Assembly (NCBI GenBank): GCA_037501455.1
Contig: CM074865.1
Span: forward strand, 36,066,501-36,130,500
DNA: 64,000 nt
Reading direction: 5' to 3'
Source of the DNA: Lantana camara
Taxonomy: Eukaryota; Streptophyta; Magnoliopsida; Lamiales; Verbenaceae
Of this stretch, positions 1 through 11,360 are shown piece by piece. Under the pieces are notes generated by a model that did not search any database, had not been told where the DNA came from, and saw only the letters and a program-made list of their open reading frames with translations. Both the position numbers and the translations under genes were made by a program. Numbering within the stretch: position 1 is the first letter of the stretch; every line of letters begins with the position of its first letter.

Positions 1-3000
1 GTCGACACATGTAACGAAACAAGGACTCTGCACACGCATCAAACCATAGCGAACAGGAGACAAACAAAATCAAAACCCTAGGCTAGGCGGTCTAGACCTT
101 AATACAGAGCGCGCATACAAAATCAAAGCAAGAACGGAAGCAACAGGATCGCAAATACACAAGTATACATACATGATAAACCAGTAACAATTAACTCAAT
201 TATACATGCCATGCCTCTATTGGCCAAATTGAATGATAACACAAGCTCCATATCGAAACATAATCATCTACGTAAGTTCAAGTGCTCAGGAGTACAAAAT
301 AAATACAAGAGATACATGAGACTCGCTACAAGACACTAAGACTAAAAAAAAGACCCCCGCCTAGCTCGAACCGACAACCTGCACCTAAAACTCAAAGACA
401 AGGGGTGAAAAAGAGAGAAACAACGAGGGTCAGTCCTAGAGGCTGGTGAGGGGGCTAACAGACGAACCCGTAAACGTATAGAGCAAAACACGTATGAAGT
501 TCGTAATAATCCATGAACCGGGGATAGTTTTTGCACACCAAATCATTTCCCGTGATAATAGATATATATATATATATAGATTTAAAAGAAGTTAAGGGAC
601 AAAGGCAAAAATAACCAATTTTAAATAATTAAGAACCCATTCCCATTTCATAGACTCAAGACAAGACAAGACAAACCACTAGGCGGGTATGAGTTTCCTC
701 TAAGCTCCTTATGTCAAGACAAGTTCAAGTCAAGAAAGTCAAATCAAAATAATCCTACCTCATACTCTGGTGATGGAAGGGCTAGCCAACCCTTAGCCAT
801 CCAAGCAACCGTGTATGTATGAGTCGTGAGTTTTGCGACACTCACGGCTGAGGACTCCATCCCCCACCAACCTCCTAGTGGGTTTTGAGTTTGTCCTTTG
901 AAGTGGAGATCGTTCTCGGCAGTTAACCCGATGGCCCGACACCGTCCCAGGGCTCTTTCGTACAAATCTCCGGGGCCCAACGAGTCAAGTACAAGTTCAA
1001 GTCAAGTGACCTATCTTTCAAGGTCATATCTCCCTATAAGTTCAAAACGTACTTCAAAGCTTTTCAAAACAAAATAAAACATAGCTTATATACATATAAA
1101 AGCATTTTCAAGATTCGCGACAAGCGGGACAAGCCCTCAAAATACATATCAAGCACATATTTATCATATAATATACATATTTTTCATGCGCGCTTCAAAA
1201 CATGTATGGTTGTAGGTCACTTTAAATAAAATAAGGAAAACCTCACCTTCGAGACGTAACGGGGCAAAAGAAGCAAACGAACGCCTACATAACCACCTCT
1301 TCACCAACGGGATGATCCCCTCAATAAAAAAAGTGACAAGAGACACCTTAGACTCAAAATGAAACAATTAGACGTTCAAAAAATGCGTATGGATGCAATT
1401 GATGCAAATGAAATGCGAGAAGATAGCATTCACGTCATATTATGGCCTATCAATTCATATCAAGTCACAATGGGCACATTTCACGTCAAATAAATCCATA
1501 CTTCTCACGTAAGAAACATAATACATCTTGCAACATGTTAACAATGTACACCTATCATAAAACAAGCAAAGAGATGCCACGTAAATCAAATAAACAAGGC
1601 ATAAGTTCATGTATGCATGTAGGAAAGCGTTTAAAGCATATCTTGTCACATATTGCATATAATTGCATCAAAATCACATAATAACTTCACATTAGAGCAT
1701 ATAACACATAATAAATGAAGTTAACTAAGCATACAAATAAAAAATGAAGCTAAAAGAACACACAACAAGCAAGAAAGTAAGAAACGAACCTACACAAACA
1801 CCCAACATTGCAGCCGCGCCACCTCTCACTCACAGAAAGGTCGCGGCCTCTCCACCACTGTAGTGTCACAATTGGAGGCAGGTCGTGGCCGTGACACCTT
1901 TAAGGCATAAAAGGGTTACGACCGTGACACCAACATAGAAGCTAAACTATCACTATGTCGCGGCCGTGACAAGGGGAACGTCTTGCGCGAACCGGCCGCA
2001 CCGCTGTGCGCTGCAAAACAAGGCGGAAGCAGGGAAAGGGGAAGGGAGCACAAAGTAGCAGCCATACAACAACAAAAACACACCCAAAACTTCACAAAAT
2101 AGGCACAACAACAATAGCAAATGCGGGCACAACAAAGGGAAGCAAAAATGTTCAAAAATCCATATATATCTTCAAGTTCTTCAAAGTCCAGCCGTGGTGG
2201 TTCGATTTACAAGTATATATCATGAAATTAATCATCACTCATGCATTAAGGAAGTCAATTAGATCATAAATCTAGCTCCAAACTAAGAAACACAGCAAAG
2301 ATTGGCAAGAAATCATCAAAAGTTCACAAAACGCTTACTATTCATACCGAGGTCCAATACAGGCTCAATACCCCATGAGTTCAAGCAAATCAAGGCTTAA
2401 AAGAAACAAAAGGGAGTGGAGAACACAAATCTATACTTATCTCTTCGATTGGAGAAGAAACGACAGAGAAACGAGCTCGAAAGTGCCAAGATTGAATAGT
2501 ATTGGGTCTCCCCTTTCGTTCTCCTCACTTGTCTCTGTTTTGCAGCTCTTTCTCCTTCCTCTTATCTGAGTTCGAAAATAGGGTTAAGGGAGTCACATAA
2601 AGGGTTTAACTATGGTTAAATAAGCTCAAGAATCATGTCATTTGGTTAAGAAACGAGGGAATTATGGCTAAAACCGTAAAAGGTGGCAATCACGCCCGAG
2701 GCTCTCGGTATGGGCTAATTTTGGGGCGTTCAAATGGGCTTATAAAAATGCAAGGCTAGGTTCAAAAGCTCCCAAATCTTGTTACAAGTCCAACTCCAAT
2801 TCTGGAATACAAATCCAAGTTCCTGAGCTCAAGTTATGCCATCCGGAACCCAAGGTGCGCTAAAACGTGTTAGGCCCTCAAGTCTCTTAACAAATAAAAC
2901 GGTTTAAGAACCGTATCAAATGAACTCAAAAACAAGAAACTAGCCTATAAAAAAATTCATAAATCACATATTTCATGCATGGCATGTAGTCGGAAAGATC

Positions 3001-3214
3001 GGGTTCAAATACGGGCACATACGGATCAAGTTCAAGGGCAGACGAGCATAAACGTATCAAAGTTCATACAAAACACTTAACAATTATTTCATATAATTCA
3101 AATAAGCACATAAACAATTAAATAAACATATAATAGCATAAATAAATAAACAAAAAGTGCACTAAACACTCTCATTACGGCGTACCTGTACGGCTGAAAA
3201 ATCAGGGAGTTATA
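1..3214 (-). repeat. Element X, 3' LTR (left, truncated by window start)
   Basis: Positions 1-640 match the other X LTR copy at 5985-6166 joined to 47076-47542. That copy starts at 5945, so about 40 bases of this LTR lie before the window. On the minus strand the LTR begins TATAACTCCC right after a polypurine tract; the canonical TG has become TA, which suggests an old copy. It holds the modules seen in the other long LTRs here: a CAGTC/GGCTG hairpin at 431-445, a TGCAG/GCTAGGCGG block near 360-385, a palindrome cassette at 1839-1970 and a conserved core near 2750-2880. Short open frames inside it are not conserved and are not called as genes. Confidence 0.85.
1839..1970 (-). repeat. Palindrome cassette in X LTR
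   Basis: Four near-palindromes lie within 130 bases: a GGTCGCGGCC core at 1839-1848, GTCGTGGCCGTGAC at 1882-1895, GTTACGACCGTGAC at 1915-1928 and GTCGCGGCCGTGAC at 1957-1970. Each approximates GTCACGGCCGTGAC. Other LTR families in the window carry an equivalent cluster with different sequence. Confidence 0.7.
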
Positions 3215-3250
3215 ACTTCTCCCCCTTCTAAAGGACCTGTCCTCAGGTCC
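3215..3250 (-). other. X polypurine tract and adjacent hairpin
   Basis: On the minus strand 3215-3229 reads as a purine run (GAAGGGGGAGAAG core) touching the LTR, the usual plus-strand primer site. Next to it, 3233-3250 is a perfect hairpin, GGACCTG-TCCT-CAGGTCC on the plus strand, with a 7-bp stem and 4-base loop. The same position in Y and Z holds a different stem with the same loop. Confidence 0.8.
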
Positions 3251-4715
3251 TAAAGTAGTGTCTTGTTCGAGTCAGGAACGAAGCTCAACTCCACGATTCT
3301 GGTATGCCACTCTAATCCAAGCAAACGGTAGACTCCTCGAGATATTACTTCCCTATTTAAGGGATAGGAAAAACATCTCATATCCCGGAAACTCGGTGGC
3401 GAAATAACTAGAGAGCTACATCCCTTTTTCTTCCAAGAGTCTCAAGGGTCTAAGCAGCACAGGTTAAACTTCTCGTTCATGCCCTACCGAGTGAATCCCT
3501 TCATAAGAGATACTTCTAAGAAGTCTCGATCTCCTACTTCACTTCTAGGGATCTTCAACACCGAACCACGAAGCTCTCAAACCCTTGTCAAACAATAAAG
3601 CCTTGAGAAAAAGGATTAACTCATTAAAGCGAGCAATCACTCGAATTCTCATTGGATCTCCTTAACCTTATCAAACCAGACACAAAGTCCTTAGTTGTTT
3701 GCTCGCACTTCCAAATAAAATTCAGATGTAGTTGGAGAAACTCACCGGTTCTTGATGCTCGGTCTTCAACAGGTAGTGCTTTAGACATTGGAGCTTGCAA
3801 CAGCTCTTCTTACGCCCTTACATCATTCTGGTTCTTCAAGTCCCGAGCAACCTCGAACCAAGAGTGGGTTAAGTCTCATGACCTTTCACTTCTCGAGGCA
3901 TAGGCCACGCTCTTCCGCTAACAATACACAACCAAAGCCTTCGTTTGTGCCACGATTGTAAACGTGTGGCCTTGAGTACCTTTAGGTAGGCAAAAGCCGA
4001 CACTGAAGGAAACTCACTTCAACCGCCTCTTTCCACTCAAAATCGTACCTCTTACTCGTCATTCATGTCAATGGTTCGCATTCTCGAAGAAGATTCGCCT
4101 AGTATACCCTAGCGACACAAGAGACTTGTTACTCTGAGGCAATTCTAGGTTCTTCTAGTGAAACACGTAGTCGACAATATCTTTGTTGAAACTAAACTAT
4201 GCGTAGACCACAAAACTCTGAAGAAGAATGAACAACTCGAGAACCAAGCGAAGGGTATTAATCTTCTACAAATAAATTGTGTAACTCACTGTGGCTTACT
4301 CATCCTAAAGTCCCGTCTTCTTCTTTAGATAGAACAAAAGCACTCCACGAAGAGATTCTTCCGAAAGAGAGTCTTAAAATAAAGTTCAACTCCGGGATGA
4401 AGATCAATGACAACTCAATGCTCCAGTCAAGTGGTAAAGAATTCCACTTTCAAGGAATCATCAAGAAAATCTTACCACGATCTTCGTCTCCTCAAGCTTG
4501 GCTCGATCCCTTGGTTATTTCCCAAGGTAAGCCACGAAGCTTGTCGGACTGTCCCGCATTAAACAACCGCTTCCACAAAGGACGTAGATGGGCTAGTCTT
4601 CAATCTATTACCCGAAAATATCATTGAGCCCAAACGGACTTCAAAAAAGCAACAACCAACGCATAAGGTAGCTCCGTACCTCAACCAGGTGCCTTCAAGC
4701 ATCCGCCAAAAGCTC

Positions 4716-4988
4716 TCAGCCCACACAACTCACCAACCACTCGAGCACTTTCCTCACCAGACTCCCTCCAAGAAGAGAGTTCACACAAAAGAAAGCAAGC
4801 AATAAGCAAACACCAAAAGCAATGAAGAAGAGAAGTAGCAAAGAAATGGGTTTCCCCGAGAATAAAATATGCATGTATGAGATGCCATGAATGTTTCGTG
4901 TACCGTTCACCATGGTGGAGATGTCAAGCTCAGAGTCAATTCCTTCACATTCTAAAGTGTCTTCTTGAGCTTCAATCGGGATCTTCAA
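4716..4988 (-). CDS. Unrecognised 90-aa open frame in X interior
   Basis: I do not recognise this frame. It runs on the element's sense strand and contains a hydrophobic stretch around residues 48-68 (SLLLLFFIAFGVCLLLAFF) that could be a membrane segment. The corresponding parts of Y and Z do not keep an equivalent frame that I can see. It may be chance, or a remnant of an ancestral gag or accessory frame. No function is proposed. Confidence 0.15.
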   Translation of the reverse strand: MKIPIEAQEDTLECEGIDSELDISTMVNGTRNIHGISYMHILFSGKPISLLLLFFIAFGVCLLLAFFCVNSLLGGSLVRKVLEWLVSCVG

Positions 4989-5222
4989 GTCACGGCATTT
5001 TTGTAGGTCTCAAATTCCTTTTCTTCGGCAACTCTCATCATGTCTTCAAATTCTCTACACTTGAGGCATTCTCCCAACTCTCGGCACTTGAAGCATTCCC
5101 CAAATTCTCCTAAAATTTTACTTCCATCTTCAGTATTAGAACCTTCTTTTGTTTGGTATTGGTGACATCTTGAAGTTCTTGAAATTTCTCTTGTAATTCG
5201 AACCTCTTTCTAGATCTAAAAC

Positions 5223-5582
5223 TCAAACCGGGTTCTTGTCCCACATAAGAAGTGCGAGACTTGAACCATTGTTTACCCATTCTATCTTGAACCATGTATC
5301 TCGCATCCTCGGACCATGTATGTACTTTTGAAATTTGAAAATTGATTGAATTCCATCTCTACTTGCTTGTAAATAATTCCGAACTTTAGAGTAATCTTCA
5401 TCGGTGCCCAATCTTTCAAGCTCTTGTATGAAATCATCCGTCTTCTTCCATTCTTCTTCAAGATTTAAGGACTTTTGAACCCTTCTTACCATTGCACTTT
5501 GGAAGGATATACTTGTAGAAATATTCTCGAATAAAACCCTCCCATGTGAACTATTCCCGTACTCTTCAAGTCTCAACTTCAT
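5223..5582 (-). CDS. Unrecognised 119-aa open frame, 5' part of X interior
   Basis: The frame starts about 360 bases downstream of the X 5' LTR end on the sense strand, where a gag gene would be expected. The product is charged, with a probable helical or coiled segment (roughly residues 38-70, LNLEEEWKKTDDFIQELERL onward). It lacks a zinc knuckle and any motif I can assign. It could be a degenerate gag N-terminus or an accidental frame. The position supports the first reading and the lack of conserved motifs does not. Confidence 0.25.
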   Translation of the reverse strand: MKLRLEEYGNSSHGRVLFENISTSISFQSAMVRRVQKSLNLEEEWKKTDDFIQELERLGTDEDYSKVRNYLQASRDGIQSIFKFQKYIHGPRMRDTWFKIEWVNNGSSLALLMWDKNPV

Positions 5583-5908
5583 TTTCTTGAATCAATTTGA
5601 ACTCGACATTGATATCATCATCTTCAAATCACTTCAGGAAATCAAAAATCCCTAAACCTCTTGTAGACTAAAGATAGTTGTTTCCTTTGTCTTCTTCCTG
5701 GAGATACTTGTTGATGTTGAAGAGTTATCCTAAAATAAAACACAATTCTAAGAAAATATCGATGCATGTGGGGGTTTTTGTGCATATCCATGTGAACAAT
5801 TAATACAATTAATAGCAAATAGGTCACATAAGTGATGTAGTGATTGCAAACAAACACGTAATCCTAAGTCGAACGACCAAGATAAACCCGACACGACACA
5901 AGAGCTCC

Positions 5909-5936
5909 GATTTTACAATCTAGAACTATGATACCA
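5909..5936 (-). other. X primer-binding site and post-PBS hairpin
   Basis: On the minus strand 5925-5936 reads TGGTATCATAGT, two mismatches from the initiator tRNA-Met complement TGGTATCAGAGC. An 8-base spacer separates it from the LTR, as in G1, Y and Z. Immediately 3' of it (5909-5920) the sense strand reads GATT-GTAA-AATC, a short hairpin with a GNRA-type loop. Confidence 0.75.
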
Positions 5937-5944
5937 CTTAAGGA

Positions 5945-6166
5945 TGTAGCACCCCGAGCGGTCGGCACCACATCCCCCGCACTATAGCTCGACACGTGTA
6001 ACAAAACAAGGACTCCACACACACATCAAACCATAAGGAACGGGAGACAAACAAAATCAAAACCCTAGGTTAAGCGGTCTAGACCCTAATACAGAGCGTG
6101 CATTCAAAATCAAAGTAAGAGCGCAAGCAACAGGATCGTAAATACAAAAGTATACATATAAGAAAA
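5945..6166 (-). repeat. Element X, 5' LTR, first fragment (interrupted by G1)
   Basis: This begins TGTAGCACCCCGAGCG just outside the PBS. It matches the window start and continues after G1 at 47076. The uninterrupted X LTR at about 160-200 reads straight through the breakpoint, which identifies G1 as the insertion. G1's flanking 5-mers (gaaaa and atcaa) are only a degenerate duplication of the ATAAA seen at the empty site. Confidence 0.85.
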
Positions 6167-7719
6167 TGTGACACCCCGTCTCTCCGATGAACCAGTTACG
6201 AGGTCATGAGAGTGTTTTATTTGACGTTTTATTTCTCATTCTTAACTTCTTCTATGTGATTTTATTTCCAAACTTCATGACTACATCATATACTTGAAGT
6301 ATATATTTTATGAACTTGTTTATGTGTTTATTTTACACTTTTAAACTTGTTTGTTTGGGTCTTGGACCCTTTTTGTGGAATCAGGACTTAAGGGCACTTT
6401 GCGTACCTTGGTTTCCGGATCGCATAACTTGAGCTCGGGAATTCGGATTCAAATTCCGTCACCGCCATTGAACTTGTTTCGACGATTCGGGGTCAATGAA
6501 ACAAGCCCCGTAACCTTTTAAGCCCATTTGAACCTTTGAATCTTCATCCAAACCAAACAGCTTAACCGGTGTGCACTATCTTGCCCATTTTGGCCATATC
6601 CGACCCGTTTTAGCTCCAATTGACCCAAGACTTGAACCATTTTAACCATAACTCACTTCTATAACCCCTTTTGGCTGCCCCATTTCGAACTAAGCAAGAG
6701 AGAGAGGAGAAAGTTCAGCTCCAAGACAAGAAGAAGAAGCAAACCCATCACTATTCACACCTTGAGGATTTTGAGCTTAATCTTCATCTTTTCCTTCTAC
6801 AAGCTTCAAGGTAGGAATGGATTCTTTCTTTCCACTTCCTTGTGCTCATTTTCATCCATTTATTTCTTGGCCTTGCTTGACATCTCATGATTTATGAGCT
6901 ACATGATGACTAATAAAGGTTTTGTAGAATTCTTGAATCATATGCATCTCTTCATGTTATTTCTTGATTTAATGCTTCTTATATGACCACTTGAGCTTCC
7001 TTTATAATTGTATGGACTTTTATTTGTTGATACTTGAGTGTGTGAAGAGATGCCATGGAATTTCTTTATCTTGAATGTATGAAACTTGATGATTTTACAT
7101 CATATCTTTGCTCTTCGGATCAGTTTGGGACGTGATTTGGATGAGTTTTGTGCATGGTTTGTGAGTATTTTTGCAGCCCTTTCATGCCAATATGTGTTGT
7201 ATATTTTGTGGCCATGTTTGAGTGAGTTTGTAGGGGTGAACAGTGTCAATCTCGCGAAGAAGACGAAGTCTGGGGCGACTAACACCCGTTAGCCGCCCAA
7301 TGTGCATTTGGTGCTAACAGCAGTTAACAGCAACAGGGTGGGTCTGTACCCACTAACGGCCATTAGTGGGGAGATGGGGGGGGGGGGGGGGTGGACTAAC
7401 GGCCGTTAGTCCTCCAGAGGCTTTGGTTCGCTTGCTTTGTTCGTTTGTTTGTCCGTTTTGCCCATTCCCCTCCCCGATCTTGATCCTTGTGTGTTACGTG
7501 CTTGTTTTTATGTATGAATTGATATGTCTTGACTTGTTATTGTTGATTTTGATATGTTTTATGTATGAATAATATGTTATGATAAGAGTATGCAAGTTTT
7601 GCTAAGATTTCAATGTTTGTGTACGAATGTGAACTTGAACGCTCGACGTGCTACCTCTTGTTGTCTCTTTTGCATCACTTACATCCATTTGCATTTGCCA
7701 AGTGTCTAAATGGTTTATG
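6167..7719 (+). repeat. G1 5' LTR, segment 1
   Basis: Collinear with the 3' LTR at 31146-32781, apart from a roughly 75-base deletion near 6230. It contains the conserved LTR core near 6386-6515 and a GAGCTT...CAAG/GTAGG splice-donor-like block ending at 6810/6811. The palindrome cassette follows at 7264-7412. The segment ends at the C1 insertion. Confidence 0.88.
7264..7412 (+). repeat. Palindrome cassette in G1 5' LTR
   Basis: Four units sit in 150 bases: CTAACACCCGTTAG, a weaker GCTAACAGCAGTTAAC, a 22-base near-palindrome at 7349-7370 (one wobble) and the perfect palindrome GGACTAACGGCCGTTAGTCC at 7393-7412. A run of 16 G (7376-7391) separates the last two. The 3' LTR has the same four positions at about 32336-32480 with substitutions. 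Confidence 0.85.
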
Positions 7720-9754
7720 TGTTGGTAAACACGAAAGATTTGAGCAGCGGAAGTTTAAAATTTTTCCACAAGTTTAATCGTTGTCTTGCAATTCTCGTAC
7801 TGTAACGTTGGGAAAAACAAGAAACTCACTTTAATTGAAGCTTTCTTGTGATGTCGTTACCGCTAACGAACACCCTTCAAGCGGAAAGTCCCCCAAACGG
7901 TCCTTCGATTGAGACTCCAAAGTAGAAGGCCTCTAAAGCGTATCCATATCAGTCCTAGAACATGACCAAGTAAGTGAGAATGCTAGTTCTGTAGCTTGTG
8001 TTAATGGGCAGGATAATTTTTGCTTTGAAAACTTTTCTTTTAATTTTTCTCAAAAACTTAACATTTCGTGAGTGTTGGTCTAAAGAATAAGAGAAGCACC
8101 CACCCTTGTATTTATACAAGTGAGTTCAAAAACCCTAGGGTTCTCCTAACCCTAGTGGGCTTTGTTTTCTTGCTCACTAATTAACTAATTAATTATTTAA
8201 TTTAATTGGAGAAAATAAGTTCCCAACTTGTTCTCTAAGTCTTGCAAGAATAACCTTCTCTCTCCTACAACAGGAAGTTAAACTTTTCAACTTTCCCAAA
8301 GTTAAAAGTCAATATTCAATAAAACAATTAATTCCCAATTAATTATTTATTGGGTTAAGTTTATTTGAGAATAGTCTTAACAATTAATTCAATAATTAAT
8401 TAAAAGACTAAAATTAATTAATTACCATTTAATTAATGAATTCTAGAAAAGAATTCACGTATGACGCAAACATAAGTACAAAGCCACACAGGAGCCACGT
8501 GTACGCGACACGTGGCAGCCACACTAGCTTGCGTGACACGTGGCAGTCACGTGTCTTTGACACGTGGCAATGCCCACGTGTTTTGCTCCATTACGATCAA
8601 CTATTTTGATCCTTGATTAATCATATTAACATCCTACCATAACTCTCGTGTTATGGCATTTGTGTGTGACCCTTTAGGTTCATTATTCGATTAGCAGTGA
8701 TAGCAATTAATTAATTCCCTAATTAATTAATCACTTCACAGATCACACTACCGCAATCTAGCAATGGGTGTGTGACCCCTAGCCGAATAACGAAATGAAT
8801 CGAAGAACCTTTCAGTCAATGACAATTAGTGAAATACGATCCTTCTACAACTCCATCTCTCAATCAAAAACTAAGGCATGGGAATATTCTCAGAGCCCAA
8901 ATATTCTTGATCTTTAAAGTTAAGTTCGTTTCATATCCATTTCGATCTCAATCCTAGAAAACCCCATTTTCTAGATGTCTTGACCTTTTATCCACCTCGG
9001 CCAAGGGTTTAATGATTAATGGACAACAAACAACTCAATCAGTAAGAGATCATTCTTGTTCTTAACAAGTGTAGGTCCTTTGTTGATTCTACTAATTCTA
9101 CATATGCTACTTGTGTAATCCCAACATAGGTCGTGGTTCAGGTGTCAGTATGGCGATACCCTTTTGAGCCTATATCAAAGATTACAGGGTTAGCTCATAT
9201 GAGACATTACATAATCTCAGGTCAAAGGATTAATGAATCACGTCATTGACCTGTGAGATATTTCTTAATCTGGAAGTTTTAGGAAACTTCCTCTCCCATT
9301 TAGGAATGTTCTCACGCGGGACATCTCAGTGATGAAGTTCTTGTAACAATCACCCTTATGTATTATGAGCGCATCAACGTATGCACTTATCACTCCATGA
9401 AACTGAGTGATCCTTCAAAAGGACATAATCAAACAAGCAAATCTTAGCAGAATCAAGGTCGACACTCCCACTGCCTGTCGGACTCATCGACTTGGAGAGG
9501 TTTTTAATCCCCGCCTATGGAGTTAAGAACTTGTTTCATGTGTCGTTCCCATAACGACAAAGTTCTTAACGGCTTCATCGGATTAGGGGAGTTCAATATA
9601 TGCAAAACACAGTCATTCCAAACAGACATAAATAAGCACATAAAGAAGTGATTGCCTATGAACAAAATCATCTCGTTTATTATTCAAAGACTGTCTTTGA
9701 TTTTACAAGGAAATAGTAAAGCAAACATCTGCTTTAAGGGTACTATTCCTAACA
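7720..9754 (-). repeat. C1 3' LTR
   Basis: On the minus strand this begins TGTTAGGAATAGTACCC, like C2's TGTTAGGAATAGTGCCC, and ends with TACCAACA. It holds six CACGTG hexamers between 8496 and 8580. A TATAAATA element (minus strand) lies inside a CTTGTA-TTTA-TACAAG hairpin at about 8104-8120. Confidence 0.93.
8496..8580 (-). promoter_or_regulatory. Six-copy G-box array in C1 LTR
   Basis: CACGTG occurs at 8496, 8509, 8537, 8548, 8561 and 8575. CACGTG is the binding core of plant bZIP and bHLH factors (ABRE/G-box). The array lies upstream of the putative TATA box in element orientation. In the other C1 LTR some copies have decayed (about 12136-12220). Confidence 0.7.
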
Positions 9755-9769
9755 ATCTCCCACTTGCCC
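9755..9769 (-). other. C1 polypurine tract
   Basis: The minus strand reads GGGCAAGTGGGAGAT, identical to the tract of C2, directly abutting the LTR. Confidence 0.9.
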
Positions 9770-9770
9770 G

Positions 9771-11360
9771 TCAAAGCCACTCAGGTGCTAATCTAAGACC
9801 CATCTTCTGAAGATGTCCTTCGAAAGCCTACTGACTAAGGGCTTTAGTAAGTGGATCTGTCATATTTTCTGTCGATCTGACCCTTTCAATTTGCACATCT
9901 CCTCTCTTGATGATATCATGGATTAAGTGATAATTACTCAAAATGTGTTTGGTCTTTTAGTGAGATCTTGGTTCTCTTGCTTGAGCAACCGCCCCGGTGT
10001 TGTCACAAAATACTGTAATGGTGTCTTTAATGCTAGGAACTACACCCAGCTCATGGATGAATTTTCTTACCGAAACACCTTCCTTAGCTGCGTCGTTTGC
10101 AGCTAAGTATTCGGCCTCAGTGGTCGAATCTGTAGTGGTCGCTTGCTTGGAACTTTTCCAACTCACTGCTCCGCCACTCAGGCAGGATATATATCCTGAC
10201 ATGGATTTAAAGTCATCCATGTCTGATGCAAAGCTTGCATCACAGTATCCTCTAATGACAAGATCTTGCTGGGCTCCGTAAACTAAGTACAAATCCTTAG
10301 TTCTTCGTAACTACTTGAGGATGTTCTTCACAGCAGTCCAGTGACCTTCACCAGGGTCAGATTGGAATCGGCTGGTCACGCAAAGTGCATAAGCCACATC
10401 CGGTCGAGTACATAGCATCACATACATTATGCTTCCTATAGCTGATACATATGGAATTTTGGATATACTGGACTTTTCAAGTTTAGTCTTGGGACACAGC
10501 TTCTTCGAAAGAACTGTTCCCGGGCCCATCGGAAGTTTTGCACGCTTGGATTCTTCCATACTAAATCTCTTTAGTATTTTATCTACATAAACCAGCTGTG
10601 ATAATCCTAACAGTCTCCTAGCTCTATCCCGATAGATCGTTATCCCAAGAATGTAGGATGTGTCACCAAGATCCTTCATCTCAAATTGGTTCGATAACCA
10701 AGACTTTGTTACTTTCATGTCATCCTTCGTGTTCCCAATGAGAAGGATGTCATCTACATAAAGTATCAAAAATTGAACCTAGGTTTCCAATTCTTTCTTG
10801 TACACGCAGGACTCATTCAGATTTTGAATAAAGCCAAACGATTTGATTGCTTCATCAAATCGAATGTTCCAATTCCGAGACACTTGTTTCAATCCATAGA
10901 TAGAACGTTGGAGCTTACAAACCTTTTGTTCGCTCCCACTGAATGTGAAACCCATGGGTTGCTCCATGTAAATGTCTTTGTCAATGTCTCTATTGAGAAA
11001 GGCAGTTTTCACATCCATTTGCCATAACTCATAGTCATAATATGCTGCAATGGCAAGCAAGATCCTAATGGATTTTTGCATTGCAACCGGGGAGAAGGTT
11101 TCATCAAAGTCTACACCTGGTCTTTGAGTGAAACCTTTAGCAACTAATCTTGCTTTAAAGGCTGCCACGCTTCCATCTACTCCAAGCTTGCACTTATATA
11201 TCCATTTGCACCCTATAGGCCTGATTTCATCAGGTGGATCAACCAAGGTCCAAACTTGATTAGAGTACATAGAATCCATTCCGGTCTTCATTGCTTCTTT
11301 CCACTGTTCAGAGTCCGAATCTAACAGTCCCTCCCCATAAGTTAATGGATCATTATCACT
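9771..11360 (-). pseudogene. pol: C1 pol remnant: reverse transcriptase and RNase H with three nonsense codons
   Basis: A single reading frame runs from the LTR edge at 11360 to a natural TGA at 9771-9773. It is broken by in-frame stops at 10779-10781, 10311-10313 and 9957-9959. There is no frameshift. Readable motifs in order: GCKWIYKCKLG, QMDVKTAFLN (first RT aspartate), LYVDDILLIGN (catalytic YVDD), then RNase H GYCDASFASD, TEAEYLAAND and FCDNTGAVAQAREP. It is closely similar to C2 RT-RNase H but starts abruptly at the dipeptide-rich linker before RT, so the deletion joins the LTR directly to mid-pol. With no start context, no PBS and three stops it cannot make an active enzyme. It is a Ty1/copia, Angela/BARE-like pol relic. 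Confidence 0.95.

Larger units (their letters stand above)
3215..5944 (-). mobile_element. Element X interior, LARD-like, no recognisable pol
   Basis: This 2.7 kb lies between the polypurine tract and PBS of X. It is too short for gag-pol, and no protease, RT, RNase H or integrase motif can be read in any frame. A segment near 4890-4915 (accgttcaccatggtggag) resembles matching interior positions of Y (about 40329) and Z (about 58275), so the three interiors are distantly related. The long LTRs and non-coding interior fit a LARD, a non-autonomous derivative that would need enzymes from another element. Confidence 0.75.

Noticed and set aside
3652..4627. Plus-strand frames in the X interior as genes
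   Set aside because: They run antisense to the element, have no motif, and match nothing conserved in the Y and Z interiors.
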